The notes under the pieces were generated by a model. The model had not been told where the DNA came from. It made no database searches and saw nothing but the letters and a program-made list of their open reading frames with translations. From the NCBI RefSeq assembly GCF_003063315.1, contig NZ_NERV01000004.1:248001-312000 (forward strand): a stretch of DNA of 64,000 nt. Direction: 5' to 3'. Source of the stretch: Limnohabitans sp. T6-5. Lineage in GTDB: Bacteria > Pseudomonadota > Gammaproteobacteria > Burkholderiales > Burkholderiaceae_C. Of the stretch, positions 23,051 to 33,295 are shown piece by piece. The number at the start of each line of letters is the position of its first letter. Position 1 is the first letter of the stretch. Both the position numbers and the translations under genes were made by a program.

Positions 23051-24241
23051 TTAAGCGATGATCTTGGCAACAACGCCAGCGCCAACGGTACGGCCGCCTT
23101 CGCGGATAGCGAAGCGCAAACCTTCTTCCATCGCGATGGGGTTGATCAGCTTCACAGTGATCGACACGTTGTCACCAGGCATCACCATCTCTTTGCCTTC
23201 TGGCAATTCGATCGCGCCGGTCACGTCAGTCGTACGGAAGTAGAACTGAGGACGGTAGTTGTTGAAGAAAGGCGTGTGACGGCCACCTTCGTCTTTGGAC
23301 AAGACATAGATCTCGCCAGTGAAGTGCGTGTGTGGCTTGATCGAGCCTGGCTTGCACAGCACTTGGCCGCGCTCGACGTCTTCGCGTTTGGTGCCGCGCA
23401 GCAAGATACCGACGTTGTCACCCGCTTGACCTTGGTCCAGCAGCTTGCGGAACATCTCAACGCCTGTGCAAGTGGTCTTGACCGTGTCTTTGATGCCCAC
23501 GATTTCGATTTCTTCGCCGACTTTGACGATACCGCGCTCGATACGGCCAGTCACCACAGTGCCACGGCCGGAGATGGAGAACACGTCTTCCACAGGCATC
23601 AGGAAAGCACCGTCCACTGCACGCTCAGGTGTAGGGATGTAAGTGTCCAAAGCGTCAGCCAGCTTCATGATGGCTTCTTCGCCCAAAGGGCCTTTGTCGC
23701 CTTCGAGGGCCAGCTTGGCAGAACCCTGGATGATCGGTGTGTCGTCGCCTGGGAAGTCGTACTTGGACAACAACTCGCGAACTTCCATCTCGACCAGTTC
23801 CAACAACTCAGCGTCGTCGACCATGTCGCACTTGTTCAGGAACACGATGATGTAAGGCACGCCCACTTGACGAGCCAACAGGATGTGCTCGCGGGTCTGA
23901 GGCATTGGGCCGTCAGCAGCGGAGCAAACCAAAATAGCGCCGTCCATCTGAGCAGCGCCGGTGATCATGTTTTTCACATAGTCAGCGTGGCCTGGGCAGT
24001 CCACGTGCGCGTAGTGACGGTTTTCTGTCTCGTACTCGACGTGGGCGGTGTTGATCGTGATACCACGGGCTTTTTCTTCGGGCGCCGCGTCGATCTGGTC
24101 ATACGCTTTGGCTGCACCGCCAAACTTGGCAGCCAACACGGTGGTTATGGCGGCTGTCAGCGTGGTTTTACCGTGGTCAACGTGACCGATGGTGCCGACG
24201 TTGACGTGCGGCTTGGTCCGTTCGAATTTCTCTTTTGCCAT
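23051..24241 (-). CDS. tuf: Elongation factor Tu
   Basis: 396 residues. The GTPase P-loop [29 protein letters not shown], and NKCDMVDD nucleotide-specificity motif are followed by beta-barrel domains 2 and 3 ending in [10 protein letters not shown]. It delivers aminoacyl-tRNA to the ribosome. This copy stands among tRNA genes; a second copy beside fusA is usual in the group but is not in this window. Confidence 0.99.
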   Translation of the reverse strand: MAKEKFERTKPHVNVGTIGHVDHGKTTLTAAITTVLAAKFGGAAKAYDQIDAAPEEKARGITINTAHVEYETENRHYAHVDCPGHADYVKNMITGAAQMDGAILVCSAADGPMPQTREHILLARQVGVPYIIVFLNKCDMVDDAELLELVEMEVRELLSKYDFPGDDTPIIQGSAKLALEGDKGPLGEEAIMKLADALDTYIPTPERAVDGAFLMPVEDVFSISGRGTVVTGRIERGIVKVGEEIEIVGIKDTVKTTCTGVEMFRKLLDQGQAGDNVGILLRGTKREDVERGQVLCKPGSIKPHTHFTGEIYVLSKDEGGRHTPFFNNYRPQFYFRTTDVTGAIELPEGKEMVMPGDNVSITVKLINPIAMEEGLRFAIREGGRTVGAGVVAKIIA

Positions 24242-24313
24242 TTTTTCAACTCCGAAAAGTAGCGGTCAACAACCAAGACAGAGGGCGCACAATTTTCATT
24301 GCGCGCCCCAAAC

Positions 24314-24388
<75 letters not shown>

Positions 24389-24419
24389 GAAAACTCTTAC
24401 AACGACCCAGCCAGATGAA

Positions 24420-24493
24420 TGGAGCGGGAAACGGGAATCGAACCCGTGTCATTAGCTTGGAAGGCTAAGGTTCTACCATTGAACTACTCCCGC
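24420..24493 (-). tRNA. tRNA-Gly (TCC)
   Basis: 74 bases with encoded CCA. Anticodon TCC sits in the loop TTAGCCTTCCAAGCTAA. Acceptor GCGGGAG pairs with the 3' TTCCCGC by one G-T-type pair. Confidence 0.97.
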
Positions 24494-24580
24494 ATTGATT
24501 GCACTGCACGAGCGAATGCAGCGCCAATGCTCGGAAACCATTTCCAATTGCTCAAATTCAACTGACAAAAGTCAGGTTGC

Positions 24581-24666
24581 TGGTGGAGGAGACTGGATTC
24601 GAACCAGTGTAGGCGTAAGCCAACAGATTTACAGTCTGCCCCCTTTAGCCACTCGGGCACCCCTCC
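24581..24666 (-). tRNA. tRNA-Tyr (GTA)
   Basis: 86 bases with encoded CCA and the long variable arm of class II tRNAs. Anticodon GTA sits in CAGACTGTAAATCTG. First gene of the tRNA-tuf transcript. Confidence 0.97.
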
Positions 24667-24681
24667 AGAAGCAAGTCTTGG

Positions 24682-24711
24682 ATTATGCCATCTTTTTGCG
24701 CCCATCAGCAA
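24682..24711 (-). promoter_or_regulatory. Promoter candidate of the tRNA-Tyr/Gly/Thr-tuf operon
   Basis: On the minus strand, TTGCTG (24706-24711) and CATAAT (24682-24687) are spaced 18 bases apart. The -10 ends 15 bases before the tRNA-Tyr 5' end, so transcription would start only a few bases upstream of it. Confidence 0.6.
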
Positions 24712-24727
24712 GTGACGTTCGCATTTT

Positions 24728-25489
24728 TTACCATTCGATCGGTTTTCCACCATTTTTTTTTAGAAACTGGTCTGCTTGGACAAAGTGACCGCAGCCTATA
24801 AATGGCACGGGAGGTCGCATGGCAGATAAAGGAGATGGATGATTGGCTTGCAGCACAAGATGTATTTGCTCAGGATCTGCGGCATCAATGAGCATTTTTT
24901 TTGCTTGCGCATGAGCGCCCCACAACATGAACACCGCAGGTCGTTTTCTTTGAGCAACTGCCTTAACCATGGCATCGGTCAAAGTTTCCCAGCCCAAACG
25001 TGCATGGCTGCCTGGTTGGCCAGCCTCTACCGTGAGGCATGCATTGAGCAACAACACGCCTTGTTTTGCCCAATGCTCAAGTGAACCCTGAGCTGGTATA
25101 GGCACGGCCAAACTTCGGGCCAATTCCTTGAAGATGTTTCGCAAACTGGGTGGTACACGCACACCGGGGGCGACCGAAAACGCCAGCCCCTGGGCTTGGC
25201 CAGGCCCATGATATGGGTCTTGCCCCAATATCACCACGCGCACATCTTGAAGTGGCGTGAGCCTCAACGCCAAGAGCGGATCTGGTGGATACACCACATG
25301 GCCAGCAGCCAAGATATTCTCTAACTTGGCATTCAGCTCTCCCCCAGCTGAAGACGCAAAAAACCCCCTGACCATTTTTGCCCAATGCTCATCCAGCCCC
25401 GCCAGAAGAGGTGGCCATTGAGTCAGATGTGCATCATTCAGCGGGGCGGGCTCAAAGCTCAGAGTTTGCTGAGCCGCTACATTGGACAT
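24728..25489 (-). CDS. ung: Uracil-DNA glycosylase
   Basis: 253 residues. The catalytic water-activating motif [20 protein letters not shown] (Asp near residue 92) and the uracil-binding loop NHPSPLSA are both present, as in family 1 enzymes. It removes uracil from DNA to start base excision repair. Its ATG overlaps the trpC stop (TGATG), so it is the distal gene of the trp run and likely translationally coupled; a GTG one codon upstream is unnecessary. Confidence 0.97.
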   Translation of the reverse strand: MSNVAAQQTLSFEPAPLNDAHLTQWPPLLAGLDEHWAKMVRGFFASSAGGELNAKLENILAAGHVVYPPDPLLALRLTPLQDVRVVILGQDPYHGPGQAQGLAFSVAPGVRVPPSLRNIFKELARSLAVPIPAQGSLEHWAKQGVLLLNACLTVEAGQPGSHARLGWETLTDAMVKAVAQRKRPAVFMLWGAHAQAKKMLIDAADPEQIHLVLQANHPSPLSAMRPPVPFIGCGHFVQADQFLKKNGGKPIEW

Positions 25490-26277
25490 CACGCAAATAT
25501 TTTGGCCAAGGCCTCACCGGGCTCTGGCGCACGCATGAATGCCTCACCCACAAGAAATGCATGGACATGGGCATTTCGCATGCGTTTTACATCTTCGGCC
25601 GACAAGATGCCACTTTCCGTGACCAACAGCCGGTCGGCAGGCACATCAGGCAACATGTCCAATGTGGTCTGCAGCGAAACCTCGAAAGTTCGCAAATTGC
25701 GGTTATTGATCCCCACCAAGCGGGTTTGCAATTTCAAAGCACGATCCAATTCGGCCCGATCATGCACCTCGACCAGCACCGCCATGTCGAGGCTACGCGC
25801 CACAGCTTCCAAATCGGCCATCTGAGCATCATTTAGGCATGCCGCGATCAACAAGATCGCATCGGCCCCGATGGCCCGAGCTTCATAGACCTGGTAAGGA
25901 TCGATCATGAAATCCTTGCGAAGCACAGGCAGATCACAACTCGCCCGGGCTTGCTTGAGGTAGTCGATGCCCCCCTGAAAAAATTGTTTGTCAGTCAAAA
26001 CAGACAGACAAGCCGCACCATGCTCGGCGTAACTTTGTGCGATGTCTGCAGGAATGAAGTCAGCACGCAACACGCCTTTGGACGGGCTGGCTTTCTTGAT
26101 CTCGGCAATCACTGCTGCATGTCCTGCGGCGATTTTGGTACGCATTGCCCCCTCAAAATCACGTGTCAGCACCCTGCTTTCAGCGTCTGCCCTCATGGCC
26201 GCCAAAGACTTTTTGGCCAACCCTGCGGCGACTTCTTCGCGTTTGACGGCCACGATCTTGTTGAGGATGTCACTCAT
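25489..26277 (-). CDS. trpC: Indole-3-glycerol phosphate synthase
   Basis: 262 residues. [57 protein letters not shown] and [14 protein letters not shown] mark the TIM-barrel enzyme that closes the indole ring in tryptophan synthesis. It is monofunctional (no fused TrpF). The start overlaps the end of the 48-codon gene by eight bases. Confidence 0.97.
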   Translation of the reverse strand: MSDILNKIVAVKREEVAAGLAKKSLAAMRADAESRVLTRDFEGAMRTKIAAGHAAVIAEIKKASPSKGVLRADFIPADIAQSYAEHGAACLSVLTDKQFFQGGIDYLKQARASCDLPVLRKDFMIDPYQVYEARAIGADAILLIAACLNDAQMADLEAVARSLDMAVLVEVHDRAELDRALKLQTRLVGINNRNLRTFEVSLQTTLDMLPDVPADRLLVTESGILSAEDVKRMRNAHVHAFLVGEAFMRAPEPGEALAKIFA

Positions 26278-26416
26278 GATGGTTTTCCTGCTCGTGCTCA
26301 GTGGCACCGGTTTTCAAAATACGAATAAAAACGAAGTGCATGATCACCCCCGCCGCTATAAACAGCACCGAAACGCCCATGGCGATCCATGCACCCTCGT
26401 CGTGCCACATGCTCAT
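26270..26416 (-). CDS. 48-residue single-helix membrane protein between trpD and trpC
   Basis: The frame begins [20 protein letters not shown], continues with a hydrophobic stretch and FVFIRILK, and ends in a charged tail with Glu and four His ([11 protein letters not shown]). One membrane helix (about residues 9-33) is predicted by eye. Its ATG overlaps the trpD stop (ATGA) and its TGA lies eight bases inside trpC, so it fills the gap exactly and is probably co-translated. I know no function or family name. Translational coupling on both sides argues that it is expressed. Confidence 0.65.
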   Translation of the reverse strand: MSMWHDEGAWIAMGVSVLFIAAGVIMHFVFIRILKTGATEHEQENHHE

Positions 26417-27441
26417 GCCACCGCCAGGCCAAACGCCACGAACTGCGCCAGCTTGGCCTTGGCCGCGCCCGATTCGATGGCCACGCGCGCGCGCTCCAGG
26501 CCCTCGGCCATGCTGCTGACCACGTTGGCAGCATACAAAGCGGCTCCCGCATTGATCATCACGATGTCACGCGCCGCTCCGGGCTGATTGTCCAACACGC
26601 CGCGCAACACAGCCATGGACTGCTCTGGTGTATCCACCTTGAGGGCACGGTTGCTCGCCATGGGCAGTCCAAAGTCTTCCGGGTGAATTTCGTATTCGGT
26701 GATCTGACCGTTCTTGAGCTCACCCACCAAAGTCGCCGCACCCAGACTGATTTCGTCCATACCGTCGCGGCCATAAACCACCACGGCGTGCTCTGCGCCC
26801 AGACGTTGCAGGGCGCGCACCTGAATACCCACCAGGTCAGGGTGGAACACGCCCATCAGGATGTTGGGGGCACCCGCCGGATTGGTCAGAGGCCCCAGGA
26901 TGTTGAACATGGTGCGTACCCCCAGCTCCTTGCGCACGGGGGCCACGTTTTTCATGGCCGGGTGGTGGTTGGGAGCGAACATGAAGCCAATGCCGACCTC
27001 TTCAATGGAGCGGGCAATTTGCTCGGGCTTGAGGTTGATGTTGCCCCCTAAAGCTTCGATCACGTCCGCACTGCCGGATTTGCTGCTGACGCTGCGTCCG
27101 CCGTGTTTGGCCGTCTTGGCCCCTGCTGCGGCTGCCACGAACATCGCACACGTCGAAATGTTGAACGTATGCGCGCCGTCACCGCCGGTGCCCACGATGT
27201 CCACCAGATGAGTGGGATCAGCCACATGCACCTTGGTGGAAAACTCGCGCATGACCTGAGCGGCCGCAGTGATTTCACCAATGGTTTCCTTTTTCACACG
27301 CAAACCGGTAAGCAAGGCCGCCGTCATGACCGGCGACAACTCGCCATTCATGATCATGCGCATGATTTTGAGCATCTCGTCATGAAAAATTTCACGATGC
27401 TCGATGGTGCGCTGTAACGCCTCCTGGGGGGTGATGGGCAT
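26413..27441 (-). CDS. trpD: Anthranilate phosphoribosyltransferase
   Basis: 342 residues. [19 protein letters not shown] is the glycine-rich phosphoribosyl-pyrophosphate loop, and [20 protein letters not shown] plus [18 protein letters not shown] are the substrate-binding segments. It transfers a phosphoribosyl group to anthranilate. It starts 51 bases after the LysE-type gene stops and ends in an ATGA overlap with the small membrane gene. Confidence 0.98.
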   Translation of the reverse strand: MPITPQEALQRTIEHREIFHDEMLKIMRMIMNGELSPVMTAALLTGLRVKKETIGEITAAAQVMREFSTKVHVADPTHLVDIVGTGGDGAHTFNISTCAMFVAAAAGAKTAKHGGRSVSSKSGSADVIEALGGNINLKPEQIARSIEEVGIGFMFAPNHHPAMKNVAPVRKELGVRTMFNILGPLTNPAGAPNILMGVFHPDLVGIQVRALQRLGAEHAVVVYGRDGMDEISLGAATLVGELKNGQITEYEIHPEDFGLPMASNRALKVDTPEQSMAVLRGVLDNQPGAARDIVMINAGAALYAANVVSSMAEGLERARVAIESGAAKAKLAQFVAFGLAVA

Positions 27442-27492
27442 GTCAATAATCCTTGAAGAAAATCAAAAAAGAGATGTGCGTTCAAGACTGCT

Positions 27493-28146
27493 TCAGTGAA
27501 CGGGCGCATCGGCCCAGGCGAGCTTGAGACCAAAACCCACAAACAGCACGCCCGCTACGCGGTCAAGGCAATGCATGCCTTGTTGCACCACGCGTGCGTG
27601 CTGCGCCAGCCAGGATGCCGCCAAGGCCCAGGCCATGCAGATGAGCATGCCATTGATATTAAACAGGCAACCCAACACGACAAATGTCAACGCGGGAGCT
27701 GCTGCATGAGCAGGAATGAATTGCGGAACAAAGGCCAAGAAAAACAGGGCCACTTTGGGGTTTAGGACATTGGTCAGAAATCCCCTGAAGAAAACCGATC
27801 GCAACATCACCGTTGTCAGGTCTCGATTTGCCAACAGCCTAGGGGTGCGTTCTGCAGACGCACGCTTGTACAACAAACGTACGCCCACCCATACCAGATA
27901 GGCCGCTCCAGCCCATTTGAGCACATTGAAAGTTGCAACAGATGCCGCCAGCATGGCGCCCACCCCTATGGCCGCAGCCGTCATATGCACAAAGCAGCCT
28001 GCCGTGATGCCCAAGGCGGCCACAAGCCCCGGACGCACGCCACCTCGCAGTGCCTGGCTTACGATGTAAAGGACATCGGGTCCCGGCGTCAAGTTCAGCA
28101 CCACGCCCGCTGCGATGAAAAGGCCCAGATGCTCGACCGTGATCAT
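27493..28146 (-). CDS. LysE/RhtB-family amino-acid exporter
   Basis: 217 residues and about six hydrophobic helices. The N-terminal [20 protein letters not shown] is the family signature; [20 protein letters not shown] is the second conserved block. These permeases export amino acids or derivatives. It lies inside the trp run, its ATG overlapping the trpG stop (ATGA), which suggests export of tryptophan, a precursor or another aromatic compound (inference from position only). Confidence 0.92.
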   Translation of the reverse strand: MITVEHLGLFIAAGVVLNLTPGPDVLYIVSQALRGGVRPGLVAALGITAGCFVHMTAAAIGVGAMLAASVATFNVLKWAGAAYLVWVGVRLLYKRASAERTPRLLANRDLTTVMLRSVFFRGFLTNVLNPKVALFFLAFVPQFIPAHAAAPALTFVVLGCLFNINGMLICMAWALAASWLAQHARVVQQGMHCLDRVAGVLFVGFGLKLAWADAPVH

Positions 28147-28724
28147 GGTCGAAACAGAAAGTTTTTCAGCATGGCGTGACCATGCTCAGTCAGGATGGAT
28201 TCGGGGTGGAATTGCACGCCCTCTATGTCCAGCTCGGTGTGGCGCACGCCCATGATCTCGCCATCATCGGTCCAAGCCGTGACTTTCAGGCATGCAGGAC
28301 AGTTGGCGCGTTCAATTGCCAGCGAGTGGTAGCGGTTGACGGTGAATTTTTCAGGCAATCCTGCAAACACGCCTTCTTGCGTGGTGCTGATGACACTGGT
28401 TTTGCCGTGCATCAGCTCTTTTGCCCGAACAATCTGCCCCCCAAAAGCGGCGCCGATGCTCTGGTGCCCCAAACACACACCCAAAATCGGCAACTTGCCA
28501 GCAAAGTGTTTGATCGCAGCCACTGATATCCCGGCTTCCGCAGGCGAACATGGCCCCGGAGAAATCACCAGACGATCGGGCTGCTGGGCTGCGATGCCTT
28601 CGAGCGTGATTTCGTCGTTGCGAAATACTTCGACTTCAGCCCCAAGCTCCCCGAAATACTGCACGATGTTGAAGGTGAACGAGTCGTAGTTATCCACCAT
28701 GAGCAATTTGATTTTCGATGTCAT
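28143..28724 (-). CDS. trpG: Anthranilate synthase glutamine amidotransferase subunit
   Basis: 193 residues. The class I amidotransferase triad is visible: Cys in [15 protein letters not shown], and His and Glu in [14 protein letters not shown]. It also starts with [20 protein letters not shown]. It supplies ammonia to TrpE and may also serve p-aminobenzoate synthesis. ATG at 28724 has GGAG eight bases upstream; GTG at 28733 is the alternative and overlaps the trpE stop. Confidence 0.97.
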   Translation of the reverse strand: MTSKIKLLMVDNYDSFTFNIVQYFGELGAEVEVFRNDEITLEGIAAQQPDRLVISPGPCSPAEAGISVAAIKHFAGKLPILGVCLGHQSIGAAFGGQIVRAKELMHGKTSVISTTQEGVFAGLPEKFTVNRYHSLAIERANCPACLKVTAWTDDGEIMGVRHTELDIEGVQFHPESILTEHGHAMLKNFLFRP

Positions 28725-28729
28725 GCTGT

Positions 28730-30229
28730 TCACTCCAGACCTTCTTCAACTAACTCGCTGGCGCGCAGCAATGCGCGGGCCTTGTGCTCGGTTTCGCGCC
28801 ATTCCATCTCAGGCACCGAATCGGCCACAACACCCGCCGCGGCTTGGACGTAAAGTGTTTGATCCTTGATCACAGCGGTGCGGATCGCAATTGCTACATC
28901 CATGTCGCCCGCATAGCTGATGTATCCACATGCACCGCCATACAAACCTCGCTTGACGGGCTCTAATTGGTCAATCAACTCCATCGCATGCACTTTGGGC
29001 GCCCCGGTCAATGTTCCCGCAGGGAAAGTGGCTTTGAGCACATCCATGTTGGTCATGCCTTCGTTGAGCACGCCCTCCACATTGCTCACGATGTGCATCA
29101 CGTGGCTGTAACGCTCCACCACAAAGGCTTCGGTCACCTTGACCGAGCCAATCTTGGCGATGCGGCCGATGTCGTTGCGGGCCAAATCGATCAGCATCAC
29201 GTGCTCGGCACGCTCCTTCGGATCGGCCAGCAATTCTTGCTCGGTGGCCTTGTCTTTTTCGGGTGTGGCACCGCGCGGGCGCGTCCCCGCCAGGGGGCGG
29301 ATGATGACCTTTGCCCCCTCAAGCGTTTGCTCCTGGCGCACCAAAATTTCGGGGCTGGCCCCCACCACATGGAAATCCCCGAAGTTGTAGAAATACATGT
29401 ACGGGCTGGGATTGAGAGAGCGCAACGCACGGTACAAAGACAGGGGGCTCTCGGTGTAACGTTTCTTGATGCGCTGACCGACCTGCACCTGCATGAAGTC
29501 ACCGGCAGCGATCAGCTCCTTGGCCTTTTCAACGGCTGCGATGTAATTGACCTTGGCAAAGTCACGCTCGGCCGGGTATGTTGGGCTGGGCTTGACCACC
29601 GGGGCACTGACCGAATATTTGAGCTGCTCTTTCAGGTCTCGCAAACGCTTTTTAGCCCCCACATAAGCTTCGGGTTGCGCGGGATCGGCATAAACAATCA
29701 GATACAGCTTGCCCGACAGGTTGTCGATGACCGCCAGCTCTTCACACTGCAGCAGCAAGATGTCAGGAGTGCCCAGCGTGTCGGGCGGGCAGGAGTTTTC
29801 GAGCTTTTTCTCGATGTAGCGCACGGCGTCATATCCAAAATAACCCGCCAAGCCCCCGCAAAAGCGCGGCAGTCCGGGACGCAATGCCACCTTGAAACGT
29901 TTTTGGTATTGATCGATGAAGTCCAGTGGATTACCCATGGCCGTCTCGACCACTGCACCATCGCGCACCACTTCGGTCTTGGACTGCGCACCAAATCCAC
30001 TGGCCCGCACCAAGGTGCGGGCCGGCAGGCCGATGAAGCTGTAGCGGCCAAAGCGTTCACCCCCAACGACAGATTCGAGTAAAAAACTGAATTTTCCGTT
30101 GTCCTTGGTATGCGCCAACTTCAGGTAAAGCGACAAGGGGGTTTCCAGGTCCGCGAAAGCCTCCATCATGAGGGGAATGCGGTTGTAGCCTTGGCTGGCC
30201 AGGCTTTTAAATTCAAGTTCGGTGATCAT
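28730..30229 (-). CDS. trpE: Anthranilate synthase component I
   Basis: 499 residues. [17 protein letters not shown] and the LLES element of the tryptophan-feedback site lie at the N-terminus. The chorismate-binding core shows [40 protein letters not shown] and [19 protein letters not shown]. It converts chorismate to anthranilate with TrpG. GGAGG lies nine bases before the ATG. The frame stays open upstream to 30484, but the extension has no protein character and covers the leader. Confidence 0.98.
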   Translation of the reverse strand: MITELEFKSLASQGYNRIPLMMEAFADLETPLSLYLKLAHTKDNGKFSFLLESVVGGERFGRYSFIGLPARTLVRASGFGAQSKTEVVRDGAVVETAMGNPLDFIDQYQKRFKVALRPGLPRFCGGLAGYFGYDAVRYIEKKLENSCPPDTLGTPDILLLQCEELAVIDNLSGKLYLIVYADPAQPEAYVGAKKRLRDLKEQLKYSVSAPVVKPSPTYPAERDFAKVNYIAAVEKAKELIAAGDFMQVQVGQRIKKRYTESPLSLYRALRSLNPSPYMYFYNFGDFHVVGASPEILVRQEQTLEGAKVIIRPLAGTRPRGATPEKDKATEQELLADPKERAEHVMLIDLARNDIGRIAKIGSVKVTEAFVVERYSHVMHIVSNVEGVLNEGMTNMDVLKATFPAGTLTGAPKVHAMELIDQLEPVKRGLYGGACGYISYAGDMDVAIAIRTAVIKDQTLYVQAAAGVVADSVPEMEWRETEHKARALLRASELVEEGLE

Positions 30230-30487
30230 GGCTTTGAGCCTCCAATGAGCTCGGCGACCTCTGTGCGAGGTGCATTTTTCATTCATCCAGATACCCAACC
30301 AATGTCGGGCGCGGGTGGCAGCGAGCGCCGCACGATTTTCAGGCGATGTCAGGCTGGCTGACGCCAGGGCCAGGCTCCTCGGCCTTCCACGTGGGAATGG
30401 CTCGGCAGACGGGCTGCGCAGGATTGGCTGAAGATGATGAACATGATGGAGTGAGTGTAGCAAAGCCCACCGGGCGTTTTCCATGGC
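30230..30487 (-). promoter_or_regulatory. trpE upstream region with promoter and possible attenuator-like leader
   Basis: 258 bases without an ordinary gene. On the minus strand a -10 TACACT (30454-30459) is followed by a short frame with Trp-Pro-Trp codons (30349-30444). The Trp codons abut a perfect hairpin CTGGC-GTCA-GCCAG (30354-30367). A competing pairing GGCGTCAG (30358-30365) with CTGACATCGCC (30342-30352) shares bases with it. No T-run follows, so if attenuation occurs it would be Rho-dependent or translational. The -35 is poor (GGAAAA). Confidence 0.4.
30349..30444 (-). CDS. Possible trp leader peptide (31 codons, WPW near the end)
   Basis: ATG at 30444 opens a 31-codon frame beginning [16 protein letters not shown] and ending GAWPWRQPA, stopping 120 bases before trpE. 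Two Trp codons within three residues lie at the base of a hairpin, as in leader peptides that sense charged tRNA-Trp. Against it: only two Trp codons, no obvious ribosome-binding site, and no terminator. Speculative. Confidence 0.3.
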   Translation of the reverse strand: MFIIFSQSCAARLPSHSHVEGRGAWPWRQPA

Positions 30488-31192
30488 TCAACCACGGGAC
30501 GCTTTAAGCCAATCAGGCAAGTGGGCCAAGGAGTCCAGCCAGGCCACTGCAGGAGTTTCCTGAACGGGACGCCCGTGGTTATAGCCGTATGTCACCAGAA
30601 CCACAGGACAAGCCGCAGCATGCGCTGCCTGCGCATCGTTGCTGGAATCACCGACCATCAAAGTGCTGGCCACAGTTGTGTCCAGCGCTTCACAAGTTTT
30701 GAGGATGGGCAACGGGTCCGGCTTCTTTCGTTCGAAACTGTCGCCACCGAAAACTTGGTCAAAAAAACCTGCCAAACCTTTCGCTTGCAGCAGTGGCTGG
30801 GCAAACGACAACGGTTTATTGGTCAGGCAAGCTAGCCTGATACCTTCACTTTTCAAAGCCTGCAGGCCCTCCATAACGCCCGGGTAAACGTCCGAGTGCT
30901 GGCCGTTGCAACTCAGGTAATGGTGCTGGTAACGCTGCCAGGCGGGCTCGTAAAGTACATCCACCGTCACGCATGCGCCCACCGTCTTCTCGGCCTGTGC
31001 CAGCTGATGGGCCAGCACCGAACGGATCAAGTGCTCCGAGCCCTTGCCCACAGTGCGTTCCACCATAGCTCGAGTGATCGGCGGCAAGTCCAGATCGGCC
31101 ATGGTGTAGTTCAGGGCAACTTCAAAATCACCCAAAGTGTCAACCATGGTGCCATCCAGATCCACGATGGCGGCTTGAATCCTTGAAAGCAT
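30488..31192 (-). CDS. gph: Phosphoglycolate phosphatase
   Basis: 234 residues of the haloacid-dehalogenase superfamily. Motif I is AAIVDLDGTMVDTL, motif II is LACLTNKP, and motifs III/IV are KKPDPLPILKTCEAL and LMVGDSSNDAQAAHAA. It removes 2-phosphoglycolate formed during DNA repair or photorespiration-like reactions. The start ATG overlaps the rpe stop (TGATG). rpe-gph before trpE is a recurrent beta-proteobacterial order. Confidence 0.93.
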   Translation of the reverse strand: MLSRIQAAIVDLDGTMVDTLGDFEVALNYTMADLDLPPITRAMVERTVGKGSEHLIRSVLAHQLAQAEKTVGACVTVDVLYEPAWQRYQHHYLSCNGQHSDVYPGVMEGLQALKSEGIRLACLTNKPLSFAQPLLQAKGLAGFFDQVFGGDSFERKKPDPLPILKTCEALDTTVASTLMVGDSSNDAQAAHAAACPVVLVTYGYNHGRPVQETPAVAWLDSLAHLPDWLKASRG

Positions 31193-31872
31193 CAAGTCAG
31201 CGCCTTTCGCATTTGGTCAATCACACCCTTGTAGTCGGGTTTTCCAAAAATCGCGCTTCCAGCCACAAAAGTGTCCGCCCCCGCATCGGCGACACGGCGG
31301 ATGTTGTCGGTCTTGATCCCGCCATCCACTTCCAGACGGATGTCGCGGCCACTGCGTTCGATCCACTGACGGGCCAGCTCAACTTTGCGCAGGGCCGAGT
31401 CGATGAAACCTTGGCCACCAAAGCCGGGGTTGACGCTCATGATCAGGATCAGATCGATTTCGTCAATCGTCCACTCCAGCACATCCAGTGGCTCTGCGGG
31501 GTTGAAGACCAAACCAGCTTTTACGTTCTTGCTTTTGATGGTCTGGATGCTGCGGTGCACATGGGCACTGGCATCGGGGTGGAAGCTGATCAGGTCCGCA
31601 CCTGCGTCAGCAAACGAGGCAGCCAATGCATCCACAGGTGAAATCATCAGATGCACATCAATCGGCACGGCCACGCCCGACACTGTTTTGGCATGCGGCT
31701 TCAAGGCTTGGCAAATCATGGGGCCGAAGGTCAGGTTTGGCACGTAATGGTTGTCCATCACATCAAAATGGATCCAGTCGGCTCCAGCATCAATGACGCT
31801 TTTGACCTCTTCGCCAAGACGGGCGAAGTCAGCAGATAGGATGGAAGGGGCAATTCGGTAAGTCGTCGTCAT
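31192..31872 (-). CDS. rpe: Ribulose-phosphate 3-epimerase
   Basis: 226 residues. [52 protein letters not shown] and [15 protein letters not shown] cover the metal-binding and phosphate-binding parts of this TIM-barrel enzyme. It interconverts ribulose-5- and xylulose-5-phosphate in the pentose phosphate pathway. Divergent from apaG with 29 bases between the starts. Confidence 0.97.
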   Translation of the reverse strand: MTTTYRIAPSILSADFARLGEEVKSVIDAGADWIHFDVMDNHYVPNLTFGPMICQALKPHAKTVSGVAVPIDVHLMISPVDALAASFADAGADLISFHPDASAHVHRSIQTIKSKNVKAGLVFNPAEPLDVLEWTIDEIDLILIMSVNPGFGGQGFIDSALRKVELARQWIERSGRDIRLEVDGGIKTDNIRRVADAGADTFVAGSAIFGKPDYKGVIDQMRKALT

Positions 31873-31901
31873 CTATTTATTGTCGCAGTTAACATCGTCC
31901 C

Positions 31902-32294
31902 ATGTCTGCTCACACCATCCAAATTGACGTTCTGCCCGAATACTTGGCAGAACAGAGTGATCCACTGCACAACGTGTTTACCTTCACCTACACCATCACG
32001 GTGACCAACTCAGGCACAGTGCCCGCTCAGTTAATTTCCCGCCACTGGATCATCCAAGACGACCAAGGTCACACTGAAATAGTCAAAGGTCTGGGTGTTG
32101 TAGGTCAACAGCCGTTACTCGCTCCAGGCGAATCATTTCAGTACACCAGTGGCTGTCGCCTGCGTACAGGCAGCGGCACCATGCACGGCAGCTACTTCTT
32201 TGTGGCCTCCGACGGCCATCGTTTCGATGTGCCCATCGATACATTTGTGCTTCATGCCTCCAGCTCTGGCCAGTCTGGTCGCACCTTACATTGA
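31902..32294 (+). CDS. apaG: ApaG protein
   Basis: 130 residues of a single fibronectin-III-like domain. FTFTYTITVTNSGTVPAQLI, SRHWIIQDDQGHTEIVKGLG, GVVGQQPLLAPGESFQYTSG and GTMHGSYFFV are the family's conserved blocks. Linked in enterobacteria to cobalt and magnesium efflux phenotypes; molecular role unsettled. First gene of the plus-strand set apaG-thiL-pgpA-pncC. Confidence 0.95.
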   Translation: MSAHTIQIDVLPEYLAEQSDPLHNVFTFTYTITVTNSGTVPAQLISRHWIIQDDQGHTEIVKGLGVVGQQPLLAPGESFQYTSGCRLRTGSGTMHGSYFFVASDGHRFDVPIDTFVLHASSSGQSGRTLH

Positions 32295-32333
32295 AAGTGT
32301 GCCGCAGGGCTGGCTTGCGGTTAAGCTCGGACC

Positions 32334-33293
32334 ATGGGTGAATTTGAGCTGATTGAACGGTTTTTCAAGCGACCTGCGCGACAAGCTGACGTGGGCATAG
32401 GGGATGACTGTGCCATTTGGTCACCTCAACTTGGCCATCAACTGGCCATCTCGACCGACATGCTGGTCGAAGGACGGCACTTTTTGTCCACGGTGGACCC
32501 CTTTCGCCTGGGTCACAAGTCTCTAGCCGTGAACTTGAGTGATCTGGCTGCCTGCGGCGCCACCCCCCGTGTATTCCTACTCTCGTTAGCCCTGCCCCGC
32601 AGTGACGAAACATGGCTAAACGGTTTTTCACAAGGACTCTTCCAACTGGCCGATGCGCACGGGTGCGAACTGGTCGGTGGAGACACAACACAAGGTCCGC
32701 TCACCATCTCCATCACGATCATGGGCGAAGTACCCACCTCACAGGCTGTGCTGCGCTCAGGCGCACGCATAGGTGATGACGTGTACGTCAGTGGACATCT
32801 TGGAGACGCCCGTCTTGCGCTCGAAGCTTTTCGCGGCAATATCAGCCTGCCACAAGCCACGTTCGATGCGGCGCGACTTCGCATGGAGATGCCTTCACCG
32901 CGTGTGGCGCTGGGTCAATCATTGCGAGGCGTTGCCTCAGCCATGGCTGATATCAGCGATGGCCTGCTGGGTGACCTGGGACACATTCTCAAAGCCAGTC
33001 GGCTTGGTGCCGACATTGATCTCAGGGCAACCTCTGATCTCATGGCAACATCTGCATACTGGAAATGCCCACCCGAGCTGGCATCAATCTGCATTTTTTC
33101 GGGCGGTGATGATTACGAATTGGTGTTCTCGGCGCCCGCCTCTGCTCAAGCACTTGTCGCCAAAGTAGCCGCTCAGACTGCCACACGCGTGACCCGCATC
33201 GGACAGATCACCGCCACACCTGGCATTGTGCTACGCGATGAAAACGGTCAACCTGTTCAAAATCTGCATCGCTCTTTTGATCATTTCGCCTGA
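32334..33293 (+). CDS. thiL: Thiamine-monophosphate kinase
   Basis: 319 residues. GEFELIERFFKRP, VGIGDDCAIW, STDMLVEGRHFL and SLAVNLSDLAACGATPRVFL hold the metal and nucleotide ligands of the PurM-like fold. GDDVYVSGHLGDARLAL and MADISDGLLGDLGHILKAS follow. It makes thiamine diphosphate from the monophosphate. It ends two bases before pgpA. Confidence 0.97.
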   Translation: MGEFELIERFFKRPARQADVGIGDDCAIWSPQLGHQLAISTDMLVEGRHFLSTVDPFRLGHKSLAVNLSDLAACGATPRVFLLSLALPRSDETWLNGFSQGLFQLADAHGCELVGGDTTQGPLTISITIMGEVPTSQAVLRSGARIGDDVYVSGHLGDARLALEAFRGNISLPQATFDAARLRMEMPSPRVALGQSLRGVASAMADISDGLLGDLGHILKASRLGADIDLRATSDLMATSAYWKCPPELASICIFSGGDDYELVFSAPASAQALVAKVAAQTATRVTRIGQITATPGIVLRDENGQPVQNLHRSFDHFA

Positions 33294-33295
33294 AG

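Noticed and set aside
30230..30484. In-frame N-terminal extension of trpE by 85 residues
   Set aside because: The extension has no similarity to TrpE, covers the promoter and leader, and a GGAGG site precedes the ATG at 30229.
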